NCBI GenBank assembly: GCA_947494865.1
Contig: CANMAT010000297.1
Coordinates: forward strand, 1 to 5,750
Origin: Deltaproteobacteria bacterium
Lineage (GTDB): Bacteria; Myxococcota_A; Polyangia; Polyangiales; Ga0077539
DNA length: 5,750 bases
Direction of reading: 5' to 3'
Shown here: in pieces, positions 1 through 5,099 of the stretch
How positions within the stretch are numbered: the stretch's first letter is position 1
Layout of the letters: the number at the start of each line of letters is the position of its first letter
The notes under the pieces: generated by a model
What the model saw: only the letters and a program-made list of their open reading frames with translations
What the model was told of the DNA's origin: nothing
The model's database searches: none
Position numbers and translations under genes: made by a program

Positions 1-199
1 CTTGAATGGCGTGCAGCTCGGCGAGGCGGTGAACAAGCTCGGCGCGCGCGAGGGCCTCGGGGTCGGTGGCGCGCGCGAGGTCGTTGCGGTCGAACGCGTC
101 GCGCAGTGCCGCGAGGGCGGCGAGGGTCGGCGGCGTCGCGACGGCGGGCGCGCGCCCGCACGCGGCGAGGAGCACGGCGACGAGGCAGAGACCCCTCAC
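1..199 (-). CDS. N-terminal part of a predicted lipoprotein, cut off by the window edge
   Basis: The leftward frame starts at GTG (199-197) and stays open for 66 codons to the window edge. The protein begins MRGLCLVAVLLAACGRAP: a short basic start, a hydrophobic stretch (residues 3-13) and a canonical lipobox Leu11-Ala12-Ala13-Cys14. This predicts export, cleavage by signal peptidase II and lipidation at Cys14. After it come a short Ala/Pro linker and an Ala/Leu/Arg/Glu-rich segment (about residues 24-66) that looks helical. The family is not recognisable. The GTG overlaps the TGA stop of the metallohydrolase gene by 4 nt (GTGA), and no Shine-Dalgarno sequence precedes it, so translation is probably coupled to the upstream gene. 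Codon third positions are nearly all G or C, as in the neighbouring genes. That it is a real lipoprotein gene is fairly sure; its role is unknown. Confidence 0.72.
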   Translation of the reverse strand, partial: MRGLCLVAVLLAACGRAPAVATPPTLAALAALRDAFDRNDLARATDPEALARAELVHRLAELHAIQ

Positions 200-2952
200 G
201 GGCGAACGAAGATGGGGTTGGTGACGCCGAAGGCGTTGCGGCCGGGGTGCACGGGCTCGAGCGAGCCGCCGCGCACGGCGACGACGACCCAGTTGCCCTG
301 CGCCGCGACGGGCACCATCACGTCGCCGCGAAAGCGCACCACGGGGTTCATCGGGTCGCGGCGCGAGGCGTCGAGGGTGATCGTCTGCGCGAGCGTCGCG
401 TTGGGGGGAGCGCCCGCGTCGGCGGTGCCCGCGTCGGTGTTCGTGCCGTTGGTGAACACGTCGAGGCGATCGACGGTGACCCACGGCGCGGCCTGCACGC
501 GCAGCGAGAGGCGCACCATGGAGCCCGCGCCGGTGAGCTCCTGCCCCGTGCTCACGGCGGCGCCGCCCGCGGCGGGCGCTGCGGTGGCCTCGATGTACAC
601 GCCGCCCGAGATGTACGTGCGGCCGTTGACGATCGCGTCGCGGATGCCGTTCGGGGTGTTCATGCGCGGGTCGTCGGTGCCCAGCGTCATGCACGTGCGA
701 GGATATCCCACGGGGCTTCCGCCCTGAATCGAGTGGCTGTCCGACGAGCCCACCGCGAACATCCGACGGCCGCGGTTGAGGAACGAGAACCAGTCGCTCA
801 CGCTCTCGCGGTTGTCGGCGTCGTAGAAGCTCTTGTCGTTGAAGAACTCGACGGTGCGAATCGCGTCGTCCCACATCTCGGGGCGCGCGGCGACGCCCGT
901 GGCGGCGTTGTAGCCCGCGGCGGTGAAGTACCCGCTGATGGCGGCGCCGCGCGGGTGATTGACCACCAGCGCGGGCTGCTCGCGGCGCGCGCGCACCTCG
1001 GCGAACACCGCGGGGGGCATACGGTTCACCCACTCGAAGGCGCCGCCGTTGCGCGCGGCGGCGTCGGGCTCGAGGGGAAACACCCCGAAGTGCCCCCACG
1101 CGAAGGTGGTGAGCTCGAGCGACGTGAGGCCATACATCCAGGCGTCGAGGCCCATGTCGCGCACGAGCGTCTGCCACTCGCTCACGAACTCGTGCTCGGA
1201 GCGCGCGGGCACCTCGAGGCCCTCGGCCGCGGCCGAGGCGAGCTTGAAGCGCGCGGGGTCCGGCGAGTCGGGCGAGCGCGAGGTGTGAATGTGAAAGTCG
1301 CCGCACTGCACGTTGGGCGTGTCGACCACGCGGCGCAGCGCGACGCGCACGTCGGCGGTCGTGTTGGCGGCCACGGTGACCGTGGTGTCGCTGAGGTCGT
1401 ACTCGTAGCCGCGCGAGACCACCACGCGGTAGCGGCCCGGCGGCGCGCGCAGGGTGACGTCGCCCGTGGTGGGAAACTCGACGTGGAGCCGCCCCGAGGG
1501 GACCGACGTCTCGCCGAAGGAGTCGGGCAGCGACGGCACCGCGGCCCCCACGGGGAGCACCTGCACGCGCACCGGGAGCCCGGCCATCGTGGCCGCGTCG
1601 GTGGCCACCACATGGATGCTGCCCGCGTCGCCGAGGCGCAGCATCGCGGTGCCCTGCGCCGCGGGCACGCTCACCGGGCCCACCACCGCGTCGCCGCGGC
1701 GGTACGCCGTGAGGTCGACCGCGGCCCCCGCGGGAACGTGCAGCGTGAAGCTGCCCGCCGCGTCGGTGGTGGCGCGCGTGTACGCCTGCTGAATGGTCTG
1801 CATGCCCGCGTCGCCCATGGGCATGGTGCGCGGCGCCGAGGCGTGCACGCGCACGCCGGCGACGGGCATCCCCGCGGCGTCGACGACGGTGCCCCGCACC
1901 TCGCGCAGCGCGGCGCCCGCGGCGCGCGCGGCGGCCTGCTGGAGGCCGTCGATGCCTTTGCCACCGATCACGATGCGGCCCACGCGGGTGCGCACGGGCG
2001 GCGTCGCGCAGCCCGGGAGCTCGAGCCCCGGCGCGTTGAAGAGGTCGAAGCCCGAGATCGAGATGAACTGCGAGAGGTCGCCCTGGGGCACCTGCCAGGC
2101 CCAGCTGGTGGCCTCGTCGTCGACCCAGAACACCCCCGACGCGGGCGGAGGCGCGGCGCCCTCGCCCGTCCCGAAGAAGCCGTACCCGGGGATGTACCGC
2201 TGCATGCGGTAGCCCTGAAAGAAGGCGTTGGTCACAAACTGCGCGAAGTACCCGTCGGGGTTGCCCACGTCGAAGGTGGCGAACACGTCGACGTAGTCGT
2301 TGCCCGGGCGCATCTCGTACTCGAGCGAGAGGCGCACGTCGGAGTAGTCGGCGGGCACGATGGAGCGCCCGAAGGCGTCGATGAACGGAATGGGCCGCAT
2401 CGGGCCCACGGCGCGCACCACCGCGACGCCGTCGCGGGTGCCGTCTTTGATCACCGTGACCGACTCGGTGGCTACGGTGAAGCGCCCGATGCCGAACATC
2501 ATTTCGTTGAAGTCGCCCGCGTCGACGAGGCGCCCGCCCTCGACGCGCGCGACGCCCACCGGCGTGCCGCCCCAGGGGTTGTACCCGTCGGAGGCGCGCG
2601 CGCTCTCGACGAGCAGCGCGACGCGGTCGTTGGCCAGCACGTAGTCGCCCGTCTTCCAGTACGCGAGGCCCGTGCGGCTCGCGGGAAGCTCCGTCGCCTC
2701 GAGGCGCCCCGCGCGCACGGCGCCCGCGGGCACGGTGAGCGGCGACGGGTCGCCCTCGAGGCTCCCGGGCTCGATCACGCGCGGCGTGCACATCACGGGC
2801 GGCGGCTGCTCGGTGGCCACGTCGGCCACGTCGGCCGCGTCGAGGCCCGCGTCGAGGCCCGCGTCGGCGACCGCCGGCGGCGTGTCGCTGCTGCACGAGA
2901 GGTTGACCGTAACGAGGCCCAGCAGCCCGAACGACGACCACGAGAAGCGCAT
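196..2952 (-). CDS. Exported multidomain CehA/McbA-family metallohydrolase (PHP fold), putative lipoprotein
   Basis: A 918-residue protein read from ATG 2952. Residues 1-19 form a signal peptide ending V-N-L-S before Cys20; the lipobox is atypical (Asn at -3). An Asp/Ala/Gly-rich linker follows (about 25-48), then a large probably beta-rich region (about 55-330) that I cannot name. A carboxypeptidase-regulatory-like Ig fold lies at about 352-424 (V-R-G-T-V-V-D...G-S-F-T-L) and a second Ig-like stretch at about 444-543. The catalytic PHP-type domain spans about 548-790. Its candidate metal ligands are His554-x-His556 in DFHIHT, Glu586-His587 in SEHE, His621 in WGHF, His666 in NHPR, and Asp738/His740 in SSDSHS. 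A C-terminal beta-rich segment finishes the protein. CehA/McbA relatives include carbamate-ester hydrolases, but this family is broad and the substrate here is unknown. Four further cysteines (55, 315, 550, 754) could form disulfides outside the cytoplasm. An upstream in-frame TTG (2988) would add 12 residues ahead of the signal peptide and is less likely. Confidence 0.85.
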   Translation of the reverse strand: MRFSWSSFGLLGLVTVNLSCSSDTPPAVADAGLDAGLDAADVADVATEQPPPVMCTPRVIEPGSLEGDPSPLTVPAGAVRAGRLEATELPASRTGLAYWKTGDYVLANDRVALLVESARASDGYNPWGGTPVGVARVEGGRLVDAGDFNEMMFGIGRFTVATESVTVIKDGTRDGVAVVRAVGPMRPIPFIDAFGRSIVPADYSDVRLSLEYEMRPGNDYVDVFATFDVGNPDGYFAQFVTNAFFQGYRMQRYIPGYGFFGTGEGAAPPPASGVFWVDDEATSWAWQVPQGDLSQFISISGFDLFNAPGLELPGCATPPVRTRVGRIVIGGKGIDGLQQAAARAAGAALREVRGTVVDAAGMPVAGVRVHASAPRTMPMGDAGMQTIQQAYTRATTDAAGSFTLHVPAGAAVDLTAYRRGDAVVGPVSVPAAQGTAMLRLGDAGSIHVVATDAATMAGLPVRVQVLPVGAAVPSLPDSFGETSVPSGRLHVEFPTTGDVTLRAPPGRYRVVVSRGYEYDLSDTTVTVAANTTADVRVALRRVVDTPNVQCGDFHIHTSRSPDSPDPARFKLASAAAEGLEVPARSEHEFVSEWQTLVRDMGLDAWMYGLTSLELTTFAWGHFGVFPLEPDAAARNGGAFEWVNRMPPAVFAEVRARREQPALVVNHPRGAAISGYFTAAGYNAATGVAARPEMWDDAIRTVEFFNDKSFYDADNRESVSDWFSFLNRGRRMFAVGSSDSHSIQGGSPVGYPRTCMTLGTDDPRMNTPNGIRDAIVNGRTYISGGVYIEATAAPAAGGAAVSTGQELTGAGSMVRLSLRVQAAPWVTVDRLDVFTNGTNTDAGTADAGAPPNATLAQTITLDASRRDPMNPVVRFRGDVMVPVAAQGNWVVVAVRGGSLEPVHPGRNAFGVTNPIFVRP
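2821..2862 (-). repeat. In-gene tandem repeats encoding the Asp-Ala-Gly linker
   Basis: Two neighbouring tandem repeats lie just after the signal peptide codons of the metallohydrolase gene. The 12-bp unit GTCGAGGCCCGC occurs twice exactly (2839-2850 and 2851-2862) and encodes the repeated Gly-Leu-Asp-Ala. The 9-bp unit GTCGGCCAC/GTCGGCCGC occurs at 2821-2829 and 2830-2838 and encodes Asp-Val-Ala twice. Repeat units are multiples of three, so copy-number change would lengthen or shorten the linker without breaking the frame. A similar Asp-Ala-Gly stretch sits near the C-terminus of the protein. Confidence 0.8.
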
Positions 2953-2957
2953 ACCCG

Positions 2958-2979
2958 GAGTTGTCACCGAGTTGTCACC
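2958..2979. repeat. Perfect 11-bp tandem duplication in the divergent promoter region
   Basis: GAGTTGTCACC occurs twice head to tail (2958-2968 and 2969-2979) with no mismatch. Each copy gives TTGTCA on the + strand, a 5/6 match to a sigma-70 -35 box, and GGTGA on the - strand, which can pair with the 3' end of 16S rRNA. The element lies 6 bp in front of the metallohydrolase ATG and within the likely promoter of the P450 gene. It could be a two-site operator, duplicated promoter or ribosome-binding sequence, or a replication-slippage duplication of no function. Confidence 0.7.
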
Positions 2980-2989
2980 TGATTGCAAT
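2961..2989 (+). promoter_or_regulatory. Candidate sigma-70-type promoter for the P450 gene
   Basis: TTGTCA (2961-2966) is followed after exactly 17 bp by TGCAAT (2984-2989), matching the -35 box at 5/6 and the -10 box at 4/6. Transcription would begin near 2996, giving a leader of about 50 nt before the P450 GTG. The second TTGTCA (2972-2977) offers an alternative pairing with TAGCAG (2996-3001) at an 18-bp spacing. The -10 box lies in an 8-bp palindrome ATTGCAAT (2982-2989). Consensus promoters are poorly defined in this kind of genome, so this is a sequence match only. Confidence 0.33.
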
Positions 2990-3031
2990 ACACCGTAGCA
3001 GCGAGGCTTCTCGTCGAGGCGCGGCCGCGGT

Positions 3032-3037
3032 AGGAGA
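3032..3037 (+). promoter_or_regulatory. Shine-Dalgarno sequence of the P450 gene
   Basis: AGGAGA lies so that AGGAG is followed by 8 nt and then GTG at 3045. An in-frame TGA at 3039-3041 sits between it and the start codon. The GTG is therefore the first possible start of this frame, which fixes the N-terminus of the P450. Confidence 0.8.
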
Positions 3038-3044
3038 GTGACCT

Positions 3045-4400
3045 GTGACGCTCCCCCCTGGGCCCCAACGCACGACCGCGGTTCACCTCTGGCGATGGCT
3101 GTGGCGACCGTTCCCCTTCCTCGAAGAGTGCCGCGAGAGGTACGGCGAGACCTTTCAGTTGCACATCGCCTCGATGCCGCCGCTGGTCATCATGTCGAAC
3201 CCCGAGCACATCCGCGAGGTGTTCGCGGCCAACGGCGACGACATGCACGCGGGCGAGGTGGCCATCGCGCTGCGGCCCTTCCTCGGCGCGCGCTCGCTCA
3301 TCCTGCTCGACGGCCCCGAGCACATGCGCATGCGCAAGCTGGTGCTCCCGCCCTTTCACGGCGAGCGCATGCAGGCCTACGGGCGCGACATCGTGGCGAT
3401 CACCCACGACGCCGTCGACGGGTGGCCCCTCGGCGAGCGCTTCGCGGTGCAGCGCACCATGCAGCGCATCACCATGGAGGTGATCCTCCGCACGGTCTTC
3501 GGCCTCGACGAGGCGGGCTCGCGCGGGCGCATCGGCGCCATGCTCGAAGACCTGCTCGAGACCGCCACGTGGCCGCCGCTCCTGGTGCCCGCGGTGCAGC
3601 GCGACCTCGGCCCGTGGTCTCCGTGGGGGCGCTACCAGCGCAAGGCCGCGCGCGCCAACGAGACCCTCCTCGGAGAGATCCACCGTCGGCGCGTAGCCGG
3701 CACCGCGGGGCGCGTCGACATCCTCTCGATGCTCCTCGACGTGCGCGACGAGCAGGGCAACGGGCTCACCGAAGAAGACCTCCGCGACCAGCTCGTGACA
3801 CTCCTCGTGGCGGGCCACGAGACCACGGCCACGTCGCTCGCGTGGGCGCTGCACTGGATCCTCGGCGACGAGCGCGTGCGCCGCCGCCTCGACGCCGAGG
3901 TGGCCGAGGCCCAACGCGACGGGGGACTCACCCCCGAGCGCGTCGCGAAGATGGAGTACCGCGACTCCGTGATCCGCGAGACGATGCGACTGCGCCCGGT
4001 GATCCCTCTCGTGGGCAGGGTGCTGCAGAAGCCCATGCGCATCGGGGGCTACGACCTCCCCGCGGGGGTGGCCGTCGCGCCGTCGATCTACCTCACGCAC
4101 CGCAACCCGGCGGTCTTCGACGACCCCGAGCGCTTCAGGCCCGAGCGCTTCCTCGAGAAGAAGTACGCGCCCACCGAGTGGTTCCCTTTTGGCGGGGGCA
4201 TCCGGCGGTGCATCGGCATGGCCTTCGCGCTCTACGAGATGAAGATGGTGCTCGCCACGGTGCTCTCGCGCGTCGATCTGCGCGCGGCGCCGGGGCGCCC
4301 CGTGGTGCCCGTGCGCAGGGCCATCACGCTGAGCCCCTCGCAGGGTATGCCCGTGATCATGGCGTCGCGCTGGCCGCGCCCCGCGGCGCTCAACGCGTAG
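3045..4400 (+). CDS. Cytochrome P450, CYP110-like, complete
   Basis: A 451-residue soluble haem-thiolate monooxygenase, the usual length for bacterial P450s. It begins MTLPPGP, followed by an aromatic W-R-W-L-W-R-P segment and E-R-Y-G, as in CYP110-type enzymes of cyanobacteria and myxobacteria. The helix C His93-xxx-Arg97 and the nearby L-P-P-F-H-G-E-R-M-Q-A-Y-G (101-113) also resemble that group. The oxygen-activating I-helix is A-G-H-E-T-T (256-261), the K-helix ExxR is Glu312-Thr-Met-Arg315, and P-E-R-F lies at 361-364. The haem loop is F382-GGGIRR-C389-IG, with Cys389 the iron ligand. No motif residue is missing, so the enzyme should be active. CYP110 relatives often oxidise fatty acids, alkanes or terpenes; the substrate here cannot be read from sequence. 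The enzyme needs electrons from a ferredoxin and reductase, neither of which is in the window. It is transcribed away from the metallohydrolase gene. Confidence 0.95.
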   Translation: MTLPPGPQRTTAVHLWRWLWRPFPFLEECRERYGETFQLHIASMPPLVIMSNPEHIREVFAANGDDMHAGEVAIALRPFLGARSLILLDGPEHMRMRKLVLPPFHGERMQAYGRDIVAITHDAVDGWPLGERFAVQRTMQRITMEVILRTVFGLDEAGSRGRIGAMLEDLLETATWPPLLVPAVQRDLGPWSPWGRYQRKAARANETLLGEIHRRRVAGTAGRVDILSMLLDVRDEQGNGLTEEDLRDQLVTLLVAGHETTATSLAWALHWILGDERVRRRLDAEVAEAQRDGGLTPERVAKMEYRDSVIRETMRLRPVIPLVGRVLQKPMRIGGYDLPAGVAVAPSIYLTHRNPAVFDDPERFRPERFLEKKYAPTEWFPFGGGIRRCIGMAFALYEMKMVLATVLSRVDLRAAPGRPVVPVRRAITLSPSQGMPVIMASRWPRPAALNA

Positions 4401-4431
4401 AGATTCTCGAACTCTCGGGTCTTCGAAAAGG

Positions 4432-4467
4432 TTGAGGGGGAGCACCGTTGAAAGTGCCCCCCCTCGA
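4432..4467 (-). terminator. GC-rich hairpin terminator, better suited to leftward transcription
   Basis: The arms are 4432-4445 and 4454-4467 with an 8-nt loop. Read on the - strand, 12 consecutive pairs form (one G-U), ending in CTC, and TTTT follows after four more bases (AACCTTTTCG): a reasonable intrinsic terminator. Read on the + strand, the stem contains an A-C mismatch and a G-U pair and is followed by CGGGAGTC, with no U-tract. It starts 31 bp after the P450 stop, so it may still help end or protect the P450 message. Its polarity suggests that a transcript arrives from the right. Confidence 0.5.
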
Positions 4468-4550
4468 CGGGAGTCTCGCCGTTGTAGGCGCTCGCTGGGT
4501 CACGCTCCGGCCGGACGCGTCACCCGTCAGGCGTCCCACTGGTGGCGGTA

Positions 4551-4601
4551 CTACCGCGGGATCGCCTCCGTGGTGGAAGCCATGTGCTTGAAACGATTCA
4601 T
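4551..4601 (-). CDS. Very small candidate ORF (16 codons) upstream of the leftward terminator
   Basis: ATG 4601-4599 opens a frame for the peptide MNRFKHMASTTEAIPR, ending at TAG (4551-4553). GGAGG (4619-4615 on the - strand) lies 13 nt before the ATG, longer than the usual spacing. Thirteen of the 16 sense codons end in G or C, closer to the real genes than other frames here. After the TAG the frame continues for seven codons (YRHQWDA) to TGA, and the leftward terminator begins about 60 bp further on. It may be a small peptide gene, a leader peptide, the start of a broken gene, or chance. No family is recognised. Confidence 0.13.
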   Translation of the reverse strand: MNRFKHMASTTEAIPR

Positions 4602-4647
4602 TGTGATGTCTCAACCTCCCGCGGACTGTGCCGCGACCCGAGGGAAA

Positions 4648-4679
4648 CCGCGGATCAACCGCGGCCCACGTACCGGGCC
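4648..4679. repeat. Pair of overlapping GC-rich hairpins with CCGCGG units
   Basis: CCGCGG (4648-4653) and CCGCGG (4659-4664) are separated by ATCAA and can form a 6-bp stem with a 5-nt loop. The right arm overlaps a second potential hairpin, GGCCC (4663-4667) with GGGCC (4675-4679). The two are mutually exclusive. Two more CCGCGG sites lie at 4554-4559 and 4619-4624. In DNA this rich in G and C such short stems arise often, so function is doubtful. Confidence 0.4.
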
Positions 4680-4748
4680 TTCTGTGACGGGGGCAACGCG
4701 GCGGACAGGACCCTCCGGCGCCCGCTGTGATCCCGCGCGAGAACCTCA

Positions 4749-4769
4749 TCGCGTGCACGAAGCACGCGG
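4749..4769. repeat. Short perfect hairpin
   Basis: GCGTGC (4751-4756) and GCACGC (4762-4767) pair around the 5-nt loop ACGAA. A further C-G pair and a T-G pair extend the stem to 8. There is no T-tract on either side, so it is not an intrinsic terminator. It lies 10 bp from the palindrome GAGAATTCTC (4780-4789). Confidence 0.4.
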
Positions 4770-4887
4770 CGCGGTTCGAGAGAATTCTCGGGAGCAACAA
4801 CGCTCCACCCGGCGCGGCGGACTGATCGCCCCTCGCACCACACACCCTCGCGCGCGGCGCTCGACGCAACGCGCACGATCACCACTC

Positions 4888-4937
4888 CGAAGAGACCCTT
4901 CACGGCTTCCGTCCCATGGGAAGCCAACGTCTCTTCG
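4888..4937. repeat. 50-nt two-part stem-loop upstream of the methyltransferase gene
   Basis: An outer 9-bp perfect inverted repeat, CGAAGAGAC (4888-4896) with GTCTCTTCG (4929-4937), encloses an inner perfect 7-bp repeat, GGCTTCC (4904-4910) with GGAAGCC (4919-4925). The two stems are joined by an asymmetric internal loop (7 and 3 nt) and capped by an 8-nt loop. No U-tract follows on either strand. It lies 162 bp before the methyltransferase ATG and could be a structured leader element, a small-RNA fold or a protein-binding DNA site. Confidence 0.5.
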
Positions 4938-5099
4938 CGAGCGCCACACACGGCTGCGGGCGCTGCGTCGCGATGGTGGATGGCGATAGGCACGACCACT
5001 CTCCAGCGCACCCTAGCACCACGATTTGAACCACGCCAAACACTTTTCCCACTCCCCCTCGAAGGCCCTTCTACGATCGCCCCACGAGGTCACCGAGCG

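Larger units (their letters stand above)
4401..5099. other. 699-bp intergenic region without a confident gene, rich in inverted repeats
   Basis: The stretch between the P450 stop and the methyltransferase start holds no frame with both convincing codon use and a recognisable product. It includes a relatively AT-rich patch (4581-4614), a terminator-like hairpin near the P450, several short hairpins, a 10-bp palindrome GAGAATTCTC (4780-4789) and a 50-nt two-part stem-loop (4888-4937). Its open frames have third-position GC clearly lower than the flanking genes. It could hold promoters and leaders for the methyltransferase, a small RNA or small gene on the - strand, or the remains of a decayed gene. 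Confidence 0.7.

Noticed and set aside
106..2982. A 958-codon open frame on the + strand opposite the metallohydrolase gene.
   Set aside because: It is the mirror of a strongly GC3-biased gene. The product is a low-complexity run of Arg, Ala, Gly, His and Val with no motif, while the opposite strand encodes a signal peptide and catalytic motifs.
2953..2988. TTG 2988 (and GTG 2967) as start of the metallohydrolase gene.
   Set aside because: Both put polar residues ahead of the signal peptide. ATG 2952 gives a normal basic-then-hydrophobic N-terminus.
3038..4435. A 465-codon + strand frame overlapping the P450 gene.
   Set aside because: Arg/Ala/Pro-rich product without domains. The overlapping frame at 3045 has a good ribosome binding site and encodes the P450.
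2964..4445. A 493-codon frame on the - strand opposite the P450 gene.
   Set aside because: The translation is His/Arg/Glu/Ala-rich low complexity, an antisense shadow of the P450, which carries all signature motifs.
4432..4989. A 185-codon + strand frame containing SHWWRYYRGIA.
   Set aside because: Only about 20 codons around 4530-4595 have gene-like third positions. The rest is Arg/Thr/Pro-rich with mixed codon use and no start signal, so it is probably antisense or non-coding.
4655..5011. A 118-codon leftward frame (MRWRVVVPIAIHH...) in the intergenic region.
   Set aside because: The translation looks fairly protein-like, but only about three quarters of its codons end in G or C. It has no clear ribosome binding site and matches nothing I know. 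It remains a weak candidate, not an annotation.
5023..5032. On the - strand GGTTCAAATC, resembling a tRNA T-loop.
   Set aside because: The flanking bases do not form a 5-bp T-stem, and no acceptor, D or anticodon arms can be found around it.
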